From assembly GCA_017984635.1 (NCBI GenBank), contig JAGNZC010000002.1, forward strand, positions 1 to 64,000: DNA of 64,000 nucleotides. The letters run 5' to 3'. The notes below the pieces were generated by a model, which was not told the DNA's origin, did not search any database, and saw only the letters and a list, made by a program, of their open reading frames with translations. Position 1 is the first letter of the stretch. Every line of letters starts with the position of its first letter. Of this stretch, positions 43,601 to 51,587 are shown in pieces. The stretch is from Crocinitomicaceae bacterium (lineage in GTDB: Bacteria; Bacteroidota; Bacteroidia; Flavobacteriales_D; Crocinitomicaceae). The position numbers were made by a program, and so were the translations under genes.

Positions 43601-46096
43601 TAATTTTACAAACAAGGCTTCATTTTGAGCGGCTGTTGCCAAAGCAGCTTTCTTCGCTTCTAACTCTTTTATTTTATCTAGCGCTTCTTTGCCTGTCGGT
43701 TTCTTTGATAATGCTTCTTTGTATTTTGCGATAGCACCATCAACATCATTTGCTGTTTCTTTTGACTCGGCTTCTGATAGTAATGTTTTGTATTCTGAAT
43801 CCAGTTTAGCTTGACCTTCTAATGCTTTTAACTTTGTTTCTATTTCCGCAAGTTTAGTGTCGATTGCAGGATCCGATTTGATGGTTTTTGCAGCTATCAA
43901 TTTAGTTTTAGCATCTTCCCACTTCTGTTCTGTAGCTAATATTAATCCTTCCGTTTTCAACGCTAAGAATTCAACTTCCTTCGCTTTTTCTGCTTGTAAT
44001 GCCACATTTACAGTTTCTAATTTCGAAACAAGTGCAGGATCATTTTTCAATTTCAATGCTTGCTCGTATTTCGCTTTCGCATCGTTGTTTTTCTTCGCAT
44101 CAAAAGCTACATCTCCTTCTCCAACTAATTTTGCAAACAAGGCTTCATTTTGAGCGGCTGTTGCCAAAGCAGCTTTCTTCGCTTCTAACTCTTTGATTTT
44201 ATCTAGCGCTTCTTTGCCTGTCGGTTTCTTTGATAGTGCTTCTTTGTATTTAGCGATAGCACCATCAACATCATTTGCTGTTTCTTTTGACTCGGCTTCT
44301 GATAGTAATGCCAAATAATCTGCTTCCAGCTTAGCTAGATTAGCTAATCCTTTCAGTTTTGTTTCAATTTCTGTTAATTTAACATCAATGGCTGGATCTG
44401 CTTTAATTTCTTTTGCTGCTGTCAATTTCACTTTAGCTTCTTCCCATTTCTGTTCTGTAGCTAATTTTAATCCTTCTGTTTTCAATGCTAAAAATTCAGC
44501 TTCTTTCGCTTTTTTATCAGCAAAATCTTTTAATTGTTTATCGATTGCGTCAATTTTTTGCTGAACCAAAGGGTCCGATTTCAACTTCAGTGCTTCACTG
44601 TATTTGTCTTTTGCTTCTTGTAATTTTTGCAATTTAGCCAAAGCATCTCCATCAGCAATTAATTTAGAAATTTGAGCATTCAAGGCTGCATTTTTGGTTT
44701 CTTCTTCAATTTTAGCAGAAATTTCAATCAACTTAGCTTTAGCAATTGCATTTTCTGGATCCAATCCTATTACTTGCGTGAATTTCTGTTTGGAATCAAC
44801 CCATTTGTTCAATTTGAAAAAATCATCCCCTTCTTTTAACCATTTTTGAATGTTCGCGATTTTTTCTTGTGCATCTGAAATTTCTTTTAATTTGACATCG
44901 CAATCTTTCACTTGTTCTGCAGAATAAGTTGCACCAGACTCAATTTTTAAAGACTCAACGTATTTTGTTTTTGCTTCTGCCCATTTTTCTTCTTTGAACA
45001 ATGCATCCCCTTCATTTACTAAATCATCAAATAATTTTTTCTTTTCTTGAGCACCCAATAAATCAGCTAATTTCTTTTCAATATCGGCTAACCGAGTCTT
45101 TGGATGTTGTTCATTTGGCTTCAATTTTGATGCTATCGTATATTTATCTTTTGCTGTTTTATAACTTTTTTGGTTGTAAAACATATCAGCACTTGCAAGA
45201 GCATCTTTGTATTTTTGCTCATTTTCAGCATCCGTTAACAAACCTTTCAATGTTTTTATTTGATCTAAAACACCTTGATCATCTTTTATATCTAATGCTT
45301 CATTGTATTTATCAATCGCTAATTGGTATTTTTTCTGATCTGAAAGTGCTTTAGCTGCAACAATCAAATTCATATATTGTTGATTTCCTTGATCTAAAAT
45401 TGCACTCTCCTTTTGAGATTTAGCCAATAATGCAGACAATTCAACAATTTTATCACTCGGTAATTTTTCAGTTGGACGAAGCGAAAGTGCTTCTTCGTAT
45501 TTTGTGATTGCTTGTTGGTATTTTTGTTCTTTTTCAAAACTTTGTGCCGCAACAATTAACGATTGATATTTTGCCGCGTCAGTTTGTTTTGGTCCAGCAT
45601 CCTTTAAAGCTGTTTCAATTTTCTTACGCATGTTTTCGCGAACACCTTCGTTCACTTCAACTGCCATCTTTTTATCATTCCATGTCAATTTGCCTACTGG
45701 CTCTGTTTTCAAAAATGAAACATTGTATTTTGGATCCTCATTAATCAAACTTGAACTCAAATCTTTAACAGGCTGGTATTCCGATCCTGCAGGAACATCT
45801 TCTTCGTTTAATTTTGTAAAATCAAATTCTATTCGCTTCTCAACCATTCCGGTTTTAGAAAAAACAACATAAAAGTTTGATGTAATTGAAACACCACCTC
45901 TCAAAGTGTACAAACCAGCATTATCTGTTTGAACTGTGGCAATTTTTTTTCCATTTTGAACAATTGCTACTTCTGCTTTTGCTTCAGGTTTAACCGTAAA
46001 ATGATTGGTTATTGTACCTTTGAACAAAAAATTCATTGTTTGTGCTGGTAAAAGCGTACAAACTAAACTGAATATTAAGAGGAATATATACTTCAT
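40667..46096 (-). CDS. Giant exported TPR-like repeat protein
   Basis: 1809 residues with signal peptide (MKYIFLLIFSLVCTLLPAQ). Residues about 20-95 form a carboxypeptidase-regulatory-like beta domain (EVAIVQNGKKIATVQTDNAGLYTLRGG). Residues about 170-1365 are degenerate TPR-type helical repeats of 35-60 residues (pattern: FEKEQKYQQAITKYEEALSL...; GDALFKEEKWAEAKTKYVESL). The C-terminal ~440 residues are charged and coiled-coil-like, ending in a beta-rich tail (FITRRVVVIAGRGVVYVRTQTV). A tandem duplication makes part of the repeat region nearly identical over 525 bp. No T9SS sorting motif is seen. Export to the periplasm or outer membrane, and a scaffold role, are inferred. mpl follows 6 bp downstream, hinting at an envelope function. 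Confidence 0.8.
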   Translation of the reverse strand: MKYIFLLIFSLVCTLLPAQTMNFLFKGTITNHFTVKPEAKAEVAIVQNGKKIATVQTDNAGLYTLRGGVSITSNFYVVFSKTGMVEKRIEFDFTKLNEEDVPAGSEYQPVKDLSSSLINEDPKYNVSFLKTEPVGKLTWNDKKMAVEVNEGVRENMRKKIETALKDAGPKQTDAAKYQSLIVAAQSFEKEQKYQQAITKYEEALSLRPTEKLPSDKIVELSALLAKSQKESAILDQGNQQYMNLIVAAKALSDQKKYQLAIDKYNEALDIKDDQGVLDQIKTLKGLLTDAENEQKYKDALASADMFYNQKSYKTAKDKYTIASKLKPNEQHPKTRLADIEKKLADLLGAQEKKKLFDDLVNEGDALFKEEKWAEAKTKYVESLKIESGATYSAEQVKDCDVKLKEISDAQEKIANIQKWLKEGDDFFKLNKWVDSKQKFTQVIGLDPENAIAKAKLIEISAKIEEETKNAALNAQISKLIADGDALAKLQKLQEAKDKYSEALKLKSDPLVQQKIDAIDKQLKDFADKKAKEAEFLALKTEGLKLATEQKWEEAKVKLTAAKEIKADPAIDVKLTEIETKLKGLANLAKLEADYLALLSEAESKETANDVDGAIAKYKEALSKKPTGKEALDKIKELEAKKAALATAAQNEALFAKLVGEGDVAFDAKKNNDAKAKYEQALKLKNDPALVSKLETVNVALQAEKAKEVEFLALKTEGLILATEQKWEDAKTKLIAAKTIKSDPAIDTKLAEIETKLKALEGQAKLDSEYKTLLSEAESKETANDVDGAIAKYKEALSKKPTGKEALDKIKELEAKKAALATAAQNEALFVKLVGEGDVAFDAKKNNDAKAKYEQALKLKNDPALVSKLETVNVALQAEKAKEVEFLALKTEGLILATEQKWEDAKTKLIAAKTIKSDPAIDTKLAEIETKLKALEGQAKLDSEYKTLLSEAESKETANDVDGAIAKYKEALSKKPTGKEALDKIKELEGKKNAASIAISEKYTALIKSGDALIQQKKYLEAIDEYKNALKIKENSKEAIDKIAEAQRLEQLNSSTQAKNLLEKTIVAAQGHVDKEEYKKAKEILTRPFINPEEDIRVKQLLLLIEDRIKQVEAYTQKMNEAEKKVIDQDYKTAISLFEEAKVIKSNEKMPQKRIDELKLSLNKESQVAEKNKMYLSFVAKGDEQKNVKNYKEAINSYNEALKLKNNEQTILNKIKEIQQILDNEVAAKQQAVIAQQAAKVQLEKADKLFQSQKFEAAKEAYLVVQQKDPSNDYVNKQIQLIEENIAILKQKNAQQEFTKLLKEANELFDSKSYIEAKSKFEKLLQIQPNNSVVKGKLKEIDEILNPPLAAGELKPLGEVFDGSILDGFAALQKAEEQRRYRSTSSIMDGVYAASKVKNEQASIKDSEHYVTSKTIEKLNQDKNQYNSELTSEIDARLSLLQKVETEQNLDNTEALVYISNDQIKLREKINLLQVESQELSLEQMISKEETLYSLKATINQEALKISESAKSDANENIDDDKTIQGFIVENDLYKTDQVSSKRKVDNTMRVIQNSTTDFLNVKDEQLKKETDERYQTLQSNQKEIDAEKSQGQTLKNEAAYDATQLVSKNREEQQKKQVIKEGRISDFYKEIKDQQNSLSDERNAKSQEKLDATAVVNGQIVDQFTKQKQDEAVKATKQAFNTEKLKELSNNELAAASDKNLKSNDKHIANQQTINQAEQAKTVKIISPNKLGETYEEGVTEESFVQKDEKGLMKAFITRRVVVIAGRGVVYVRTQTVHATTFTKDNVSITDSTWQKETQDPKLTKHKKN
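43132..44310 (-). repeat. 525-bp near-identical tandem duplication within the giant gene
   Basis: Unit A 43132-43656 and unit B 43657-44181 differ at only a handful of positions (for example gatagtgc against gataatgc). A third copy begins at 44182 and loses identity near 44310. The period of 525 bp equals 175 codons, so the frame is kept and the protein gains two TPR-like repeat pairs per copy. Near-identity signals a recent duplication or gene conversion; copy number may vary between strains and may be collapsed in short-read assemblies. Confidence 0.9.
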
Positions 46097-46243
46097 AATC
46101 TCTACTAAAAACGAAAAGAAACTTTTGTGTTACAATTCGTTATATTGATTTTTAAACAAGATACAAATATGTAGAAAAATGTTGATATAAGCTAGCTTAA
46201 AAGTATGATTGATATAAATATTAATGGTTTTTTTAAAACTATT

Positions 46244-46251
46244 TATTTTTG
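46244..46251 (+). promoter_or_regulatory. -7 element (TATTTTTG) before the FAD oxidoreductase gene
   Basis: A perfect TAnnTTTG ten bases before ATG 46262, giving a leader of a few nucleotides at most. Confidence 0.5.
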
Positions 46252-46261
46252 AATTTATAAA

Positions 46262-47404
46262 ATGGAAAATTTAAACATTGAATCTTTTAGTTTTTGGGAA
46301 CGAAAATCCTACTTTGAAAACATTGATTTTTTAATTGTTGGCGCTGGAATCGTAGGCTATACAACAGCCATAGAATTGAAAAAAAAACATAAAAAGGCTA
46401 CTATTCTAATAGTCGAGCGAGGAGTTTTACCTTCTGGAGCAAGTACTAAAAACGCTGGATTTGCCTGCTTCGGAAGTCCATCTGAATTGATTGCTGATTT
46501 AAAAAATCAATCACCAACGGAAGTTTTTGAAACGGTTCATAACCGTTGGGAAGGATTGATTCGTTTGAAAGAATTAGTAGGTCCCGAAAACATGGATTAT
46601 CACCAACTTGGTTCATGGGATTTATTGAGAAACTCGGAAAAAGAAAAAGCGCTTGAAATAGGTTCGCAACTTTCATTTTTAAACGATGAATTAGAAAACA
46701 TTACAGGAGAAAAAAAAACCTACTCTATTGACAATAATTGTTCCGAAAAATTTGGCTTTCAACAACTTGAAACTAGTTTTCACAATCGTTTAGAAGGTCA
46801 GATTGACACCAGTAAATTAATTCAGAAATTACATGCTTTGGCAACCGAAGCAGGTGTGCTCTGTCTATTCGGAACGACAATTCATGGATTTCAATTAAAC
46901 CTATATAATGTTGGTATTCAATCTTCTTTAGGCTATTTCAAAACAAGTAACTTGATTGTATGCACAAATGGATTTGCTCAAACCTTTTTTCCTCATTTGG
47001 ATGTAAATCCTGCCCGTGCTCAAGTTTTGGTAACTGCCCCTATTAGAGATTTGAAAATTAAAGGAACTTTTCATTTTGACGATGGTTATTATTACTTTAG
47101 AAATTTTGAAGATCGTATTTTAATTGGTGGTGGACGAAATCTTGATATTAAAGGAGAAACAACGACTTCACTTAAAACTACACAACCAATTATTGAAGCC
47201 ATAAAAAAAGAATTGGCCGCATTCATTCTTCCAAATCAAACTATTGATATTGCATATGAATGGGCTGGTATTATGGGTGTTGGAAATTCGAAAAAACCAA
47301 TCATAGAATTAATCGATCCTAAAATTGCTGTCGGAGTTCGCATGGGCGGAATGGGGGTTGCTATCGGCGCATCTGTTGGAAAAAAATTAGCGGATTTATT
47401 TTAA
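46262..47404 (+). CDS. FAD-dependent amine/amino-acid oxidoreductase (DAO family)
   Basis: 380 residues of D-amino-acid-oxidase-like fold. FLIVGAGIVGYTTAIEL (24-40) is the dinucleotide-binding GxGxxG, followed by the Glu/Arg region ILIVERGVLPSGASTKNAGFACFGSPSEL, which places the STKNAGFACFG loop over the FAD. DGYYYFRNFEDRILIGGGRN and the C-terminal WAGIMGVGNSKKPIIELI and VGVRMGGMGVAIGASVGKKL are typical of ThiO/glycine-oxidase relatives. It should oxidise a primary or secondary amine with O2 or another acceptor; the substrate is unknown. There is no signal peptide. The gene is followed 96 bp later by gcvT, which has its own promoter. Confidence 0.85.
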   Translation: MENLNIESFSFWERKSYFENIDFLIVGAGIVGYTTAIELKKKHKKATILIVERGVLPSGASTKNAGFACFGSPSELIADLKNQSPTEVFETVHNRWEGLIRLKELVGPENMDYHQLGSWDLLRNSEKEKALEIGSQLSFLNDELENITGEKKTYSIDNNCSEKFGFQQLETSFHNRLEGQIDTSKLIQKLHALATEAGVLCLFGTTIHGFQLNLYNVGIQSSLGYFKTSNLIVCTNGFAQTFFPHLDVNPARAQVLVTAPIRDLKIKGTFHFDDGYYYFRNFEDRILIGGGRNLDIKGETTTSLKTTQPIIEAIKKELAAFILPNQTIDIAYEWAGIMGVGNSKKPIIELIDPKIAVGVRMGGMGVAIGASVGKKLADLF

Positions 47405-47434
47405 ATGAATCCAATAAATTAGACAATAAAACCT

Positions 47435-47442
47435 TACTTTTG
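47435..47442 (+). promoter_or_regulatory. -7 element of gcvT (TACTTTTG)
   Basis: A perfect TAnnTTTG 58 bases before ATG 47501, the longest leader of the promoters seen here. The leader shows no glycine-riboswitch core that I can recognise. Confidence 0.45.
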
Positions 47443-47500
47443 AAGCGAAAATTTGAATGAATTTTCTTCAAACTTGATTTAAATACAAAAAAATAAACAA

Positions 47501-48583
47501 ATGAAAAATACTGCTTTAGTTAACAAACACATTGCTTTAGGTGCGAAAATGGTTCCTTTTGCTGGTTACAATATGCCTGTTCAATACGAAGGTGTAAATG
47601 CGGAACATGAAACAGTTCGATCTGCTGTTGGGGTGTTTGATGTATCTCACATGGGTGAATTTTTGTTAACTGGAGAAAATGCATTAGCGTTGATTCAAAA
47701 AGTGACAACAAATGATGCTTCGACATTGACAATCGGGCGAGCTCAATATTCTTGTCTACCTAACGGAAAAGGTGGTATTGTGGATGATTTAATTATCTAC
47801 AGAATGAAAGAAGAGCAATATTTACTGGTTGTAAATGCTTCAAATATTGAAAAAGATTGGAATTGGATTGCTTCGCACAATGATTTAGGTGTTGAAATGA
47901 AAAATTTATCGGATGATTATTCGTTACTTGCGATTCAAGGACCCAAAGCTGTTGAGGCAATGCAAACGTTAACATCTATCGATTTGAGTGCAATCAATTA
48001 TTACCATTTTGAAGTGGCAGATTTTGCAGGAATTGAGCATGTAATCATTTCAGCAACAGGTTACACTGGTTCGGGAGGTTTTGAAATTTATTGTAAAAAT
48101 TCAGAAGTTGAACAAGTTTGGGACCGTGTATTTGAAGCGGGAGCTGCATTTGGAATCAAACCAATCGGATTAGCTGCGCGCGATACATTGCGTTTAGAAA
48201 TGGGATTCTGCTTATATGGAAATGATATTGATGATACAACATCGCCAATTGAAGCAGGTTTAGGATGGATTACAAAATTCACGAAAGACTTTACAGACTC
48301 ATCTCTTTTAAAAGCACAAAAAGAAAATGGTGTCAGCCGCAAGTTAATTGCTTTTGAAATGGTTGACAGAGGAATTCCTCGACACGATTATCGAATTTTA
48401 GATTTAGAAGGAAATGAAATCGGTAAAGTAACTTCTGGAACAATGTCGCCTTCTATGAAAGTTGCCATTGGTTTAGGTTATGTAGAAACTTCTTTTGCAA
48501 ACTTAGAAACAGAAATTGCAATTGAAATACGTGATAAAGGAGTAAAAGCAAAAATTGTTAAACTACCTTTTTATAAAAAGTAA
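47501..48583 (+). CDS. gcvT: Glycine cleavage system T protein (aminomethyltransferase)
   Basis: 360 residues, full GcvT length. Seen: [16 protein letters not shown] (14-29), [20 protein letters not shown] with the catalytic Asp (95/96), the folate-binding loops, [30 protein letters not shown] and the C-terminal [16 protein letters not shown]. It transfers the methylene of glycine to tetrahydrofolate, releasing ammonia, in complex with GcvP, GcvH and the lipoamide dehydrogenase. gcvP and gcvH are not in the window. The gene is monocistronic, with its own promoter and a hairpin terminator directly after it. Confidence 0.95.
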   Translation: MKNTALVNKHIALGAKMVPFAGYNMPVQYEGVNAEHETVRSAVGVFDVSHMGEFLLTGENALALIQKVTTNDASTLTIGRAQYSCLPNGKGGIVDDLIIYRMKEEQYLLVVNASNIEKDWNWIASHNDLGVEMKNLSDDYSLLAIQGPKAVEAMQTLTSIDLSAINYYHFEVADFAGIEHVIISATGYTGSGGFEIYCKNSEVEQVWDRVFEAGAAFGIKPIGLAARDTLRLEMGFCLYGNDIDDTTSPIEAGLGWITKFTKDFTDSSLLKAQKENGVSRKLIAFEMVDRGIPRHDYRILDLEGNEIGKVTSGTMSPSMKVAIGLGYVETSFANLETEIAIEIRDKGVKAKIVKLPFYKK

Positions 48584-48595
48584 AATTCTTTAAAC

Positions 48596-48632
48596 AAAAA
48601 AAAATCCGTAATTGACTTACGGATTTTTTTTT
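48596..48632. terminator. Bidirectional hairpin terminator (gcvT / thioredoxin)
   Basis: AATCCGTAA (48603-48611) pairs with TTACGGATT (48617-48625). An A-run on the left (48596-48604) and a T-run on the right (to 48632) allow termination of gcvT from the left and of the minus-strand thioredoxin gene from the right. Confidence 0.85.
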
Positions 48633-48645
48633 GTTACAATCGTTT

Positions 48646-49059
48646 CTATAAAGAATTGGCTAATGCAATGAGTTTTTCAGCTGATTGAAAACCAACAACT
48701 TGTTTTATCAATTTTCCTGTTTCATCAATAACTAATAATGTTGGATACGCTCTTACTTTATACATTGCCGAAACATCGTATCCATCAGGATCTTTTTCAC
48801 AATCAATTTTCAAATTAATAAATTTCTCGTTAAATAATTTCCCAACGGCTGGGTCTTTGAAAGAAGTTGCCGCCATTTGCTTGCAAGGTCCACACCAACT
48901 CGCATACGCATCAATAAAAATATATTTTTTTGCAGTCAATGCTTTTGCTTTTGCTGTTGCTAATGTGATTGATTGAAAATCAATTCCTACGGAAGTTTCA
49001 CTGCTTTTAAATGCAAGGACAATAAAACTCACCACTAAAATTCCTACTAACTTTTTCAT
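48646..49059 (-). CDS. Exported thioredoxin-family protein
   Basis: 137 residues with a signal peptide or anchor (MKKLVGILVVSFIVLAFKSS) and a thioredoxin fold. The redox motif WCGPC is at about 55-59 in AYASWCGPCKQMAATSFKD, and the cis-proline comes in YKVRAYPTLLVID. The mature protein should act in the periplasm on disulfides or as a reductant. The insert after CxxC (SFKDPAVGKLFNEKFINLKIDCEKDPDGY) is typical of the thioredoxin_7/DUF255-like branch. It is monocistronic, sharing a bidirectional terminator with gcvT and divergent from menE. Confidence 0.88.
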   Translation of the reverse strand: MKKLVGILVVSFIVLAFKSSETSVGIDFQSITLATAKAKALTAKKYIFIDAYASWCGPCKQMAATSFKDPAVGKLFNEKFINLKIDCEKDPDGYDVSAMYKVRAYPTLLVIDETGKLIKQVVGFQSAEKLIALANSL

Positions 49060-49146
49060 ATTTCATTATTTAAAGGTTGAATCTAATCAAAATAACGTTA
49101 GAAAGAAAATATTGTTACTTTTTTTACAGATTTGAAAATCATATCT

Positions 49147-49154
49147 TAACTTTG
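49147..49154 (+). promoter_or_regulatory. -7 element (TAACTTTG) before the menE-like gene
   Basis: A perfect TAnnTTTG 20 bases before ATG 49175. Confidence 0.5.
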
Positions 49155-49174
49155 AAAGAAATACTTCGAACTCA

Positions 49175-50197
49175 ATGTCATTCAATTTTCAGTTTATAAA
49201 CGCTACTGAAACAACGCAACAAAACGTTCATTCTTTTTTGAATGAATGGAACAATGAACAAGATTTTATCGAGGTTACTACTTCTGGGTCTACAGGCACA
49301 CCCAAAAAAATTCAGCTAAAAAAAACGCAATGTATCGTTTCAGCGAAAAACACACTTTCTTTTTTAAATATCAATGAAAATGATACAGCTTTACTCTGTT
49401 TATCGGTTTCAACGATTGCTGGTAAAATGATGCTAATTCGCTCCATTGTTGGTAAATTAAACCTGATCATTACAGAACCTGTATCCAATCCATTACTTGG
49501 AATAGCTGAAAAAATAGATTTTGCAGCCATGGTTCCGCTTCAAGTGGAGAAAATTGTATCAACATCTTCCTCACAATTATTCTCTATTAAACAGCTAATC
49601 ATTGGTGGAGCGCCAATTTCAAGCAAATTAATAGATCGCCTGCAACAAATTAAATATACTGCATTTCAAACTTTTGGAATGACCGAAACTATATCACACG
49701 TTGCGCTTCGTAAGATTGGAAAACAAACAGAAGAATTTTACACAGCATTACCAACCGTTCATTTTGAAGAAAACAACCAGCAATTAATCATTCATTATAC
49801 AGGCGTGTTATCAGAAGCTTTGTTGACCAATGATCAAGTAGAACTTTATTCTCCTTCTACATTTAAATGGCTTGGAAGAACTGATTTTATTATTAATTCT
49901 GGAGGAGTGAAAATCAATCCTGAAACAATTGAATCGGGCCTCTCAAAAATAATCACTGTTCCATTTTTCATTGCGGGAATTCCAGATGACATTCTCGGTA
50001 CTAAAGTGATTATAATAGTAGAATCTGAAGAAAAAATCAACTTAAATAAAGAAGCATTAAAAAAAGTAATCGGATCTTTTTCCGTTCCAAAAAACATTTA
50101 TTATTGTAAGCAATTTGAACGAACATTCAGTGGTAAAATCAATAGGATAGCTACGATCAACCAATTATCTTCGATGAAGAATGAAAAAATTCTTTGA
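49175..50197 (+). CDS. menE: MenE-like AMP-forming acyl-CoA ligase (probable O-succinylbenzoate-CoA ligase)
   Basis: 340 residues, short for the ANL superfamily (typically 450-550), as is usual for Bacteroidota MenE. Seen: the phosphate-binding loop TTSGSTGTPKKI (35-46), FGMTETISHVALR (the A5 motif), WLGRTDFIINSGGVKINPETIE (A7/A8), and a C-terminal subdomain ending RTFSGKINRIA with the catalytic lysine (A10). MenE activates o-succinylbenzoate to its CoA thioester in menaquinone synthesis. The other men genes are not in the window, so the assignment rests on length and motif context. The downstream DnaJ-like gene overlaps by 17 bp. Confidence 0.78.
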   Translation: MSFNFQFINATETTQQNVHSFLNEWNNEQDFIEVTTSGSTGTPKKIQLKKTQCIVSAKNTLSFLNINENDTALLCLSVSTIAGKMMLIRSIVGKLNLIITEPVSNPLLGIAEKIDFAAMVPLQVEKIVSTSSSQLFSIKQLIIGGAPISSKLIDRLQQIKYTAFQTFGMTETISHVALRKIGKQTEEFYTALPTVHFEENNQQLIIHYTGVLSEALLTNDQVELYSPSTFKWLGRTDFIINSGGVKINPETIESGLSKIITVPFFIAGIPDDILGTKVIIIVESEEKINLNKEALKKVIGSFSVPKNIYYCKQFERTFSGKINRIATINQLSSMKNEKIL

Positions 50198-51008
50198 TAC
50201 ATTAGGTTTGCCTATGGATGCAGACCAACAAGCGATAAAAAAACAATACCGCAAGTTAGCGATGCGTCTACATCCTGATAAAAATCCTTCGCCTGAAGCA
50301 AAATCTCTTTTTATAAAAATCACAGAAGCATACAATTTCCTGATTAGTCAAAATTCAAATCAACCAGGTATTATAGCTGACCGTAAAAAAGAAAAAACGA
50401 GAGAAGAACGAATCAAAGAAGCACAAATTCGTTTTTACAACCAACAACAAAAAGAAAAAGAAGAAAACGAACGTTATTTTCAAGGTTTATTCAAAGGCAA
50501 GAAATGGCGCATTATTAAAACTTTAGCCTACCCTAGTTGTATCATTTCATTACTTTTAATCCTTGATTTTTTCTTACCAACACATTTTGAAACAACACAA
50601 ATAGAAAGTGTTTACAGCGATTCTTCTTCTAAAAACAAAAGTATATCGCGATCGCTTGTTACTATTGATAAGCAAAGTTTTCATATTGAAAATTCTTTTT
50701 TAAGTGTTGGTAATTCTTCTGAATTAATTACAATAGAAAAAACAGGCTTGTTCCATTTACCCAAATTTATTTACATTCAATATGAAAACTCAATTTCAAA
50801 ATATGGATTGATTTTTAATTTCTATTGGGGCTTAATCCCTACAAGTTGTGTTTTATTTGTTCCGATTCTTGTTTACTATTTCAGAAGAAAAACGGTCTAC
50901 TACACGATTTTTTATTATATAGCGCTATACATTTCGCCTGTACTTTTTTGCTTATTTCTATTTTCAGATGACCATTGGGCCCATTTATTGACCCTTGGGT
51001 ATTTGTGA
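50181..51008 (+). CDS. DnaJ-domain membrane protein
   Basis: 275 residues with an N-terminal J domain (KKFFDTLGLPMDADQQAIKKQYRKLAMRLHPDKNPSPEA), with HPD at 31-33, that should stimulate an Hsp70 partner. A highly charged, coiled-coil-like segment follows (KKEKTREERIKEAQIRFYNQQQKEKEEN, about 68-96). The remainder has hydrophobic helices at about 118-135 (LAYPSCIISLLLILDFF), 215-235 (YWGLIPTSCVLFVPILVYYF) and 245-262, with an extracytoplasmic-looking segment between. No zinc-finger or C-terminal DnaJ domain is present. It starts inside the menE-like gene (17-bp overlap) and stops directly against smpB, running in convergence. Function beyond chaperone recruitment unknown. Confidence 0.8.
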   Translation: MKKFFDTLGLPMDADQQAIKKQYRKLAMRLHPDKNPSPEAKSLFIKITEAYNFLISQNSNQPGIIADRKKEKTREERIKEAQIRFYNQQQKEKEENERYFQGLFKGKKWRIIKTLAYPSCIISLLLILDFFLPTHFETTQIESVYSDSSSKNKSISRSLVTIDKQSFHIENSFLSVGNSSELITIEKTGLFHLPKFIYIQYENSISKYGLIFNFYWGLIPTSCVLFVPILVYYFRRKTVYYTIFYYIALYISPVLFCLFLFSDDHWAHLLTLGYL

Positions 51009-51461
51009 TTATTTTTTCATCGCACGATCCATGTCGCGTTTATCATCTTTTTCCTTCAAATCTTGACGCTTATCATGCAATTTTTTCCCTTGTGCACAAG
51101 CTATTTCTAACTTAATCCATCCTTTGTCCGATAAAAACATACGCAAAGGAATCAATGTGTTTCCTTTCACTTGTAAAAATTTTTCAATCTTTAGGATTTC
51201 CTTTTTATTCAACAAAAGTTTACGATCGCCTCTCGGTTTATGGTTGTAAAACGATCCATTTTCATACGCGGTAATGTGCATGTTTCGAATCCAAACTTCA
51301 CCATTGCTAAAAACACAATATGCTTCTAAAATACTTGCTTTCCCATTTCTAATACTTTTAATTTCTGTACCTGTTAACTGCATACCAGCTACAAATTCAT
51401 CCATTAAATGGTATTCAAAACGCGCGCGTTTATTTCGGATATTTACTTCGTTTTTAGACAT
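51009..51461 (-). CDS. smpB: SsrA-binding protein SmpB
   Basis: 150 residues from ATG 51461 (MSKNEVNIRNKRARFEYHLM); an upstream frame to 51521 adds twenty residues without support and contains the promoter. Seen: the SmpB signature NKRARFEYHLMDEFVAGMQLTGTEIKSIRNGKASILEAY, RNMHITAYENGSFYNHKPRGDRKLLLNKKEI, and the basic C-terminal tail GKKLHDKRQDLKEKDDKRDMDRAMKK. SmpB binds tmRNA and brings it to stalled ribosomes for trans-translation. The tmRNA gene is not next to it in this window. Its stop codon directly abuts the stop of the DnaJ-like gene, with no terminator hairpin between. Confidence 0.95.
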   Translation of the reverse strand: MSKNEVNIRNKRARFEYHLMDEFVAGMQLTGTEIKSIRNGKASILEAYCVFSNGEVWIRNMHITAYENGSFYNHKPRGDRKLLLNKKEILKIEKFLQVKGNTLIPLRMFLSDKGWIKLEIACAQGKKLHDKRQDLKEKDDKRDMDRAMKK

Positions 51462-51478
51462 TGATTGTTTTCGAATAA

Positions 51479-51486
51479 CAAAAATA
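51479..51486 (-). promoter_or_regulatory. -7 element of smpB (TATTTTTG, minus strand)
   Basis: A perfect TAnnTTTG on the minus strand about 17 bases before ATG 51461. It lies within the longer open frame and supports the shorter SmpB start. Confidence 0.55.
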
Positions 51487-51587
51487 GTTAAAATCTTCGT
51501 CTTATAGGCATATTTATTCAAGTTTCAATGTTAAAAACATCCCAAAATAGCACGTTTAAAAAACAATATTTATTGTACTTTTAACCA

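Noticed and set aside
43132-44310. CRISPR array
   Set aside because: The repeat is 525 bp, codes for protein in frame and has no spacers.
47442-47500. Glycine riboswitch before gcvT
   Set aside because: The leader is only about 58 bases and AT-rich, with none of the paired glycine-aptamer cores.
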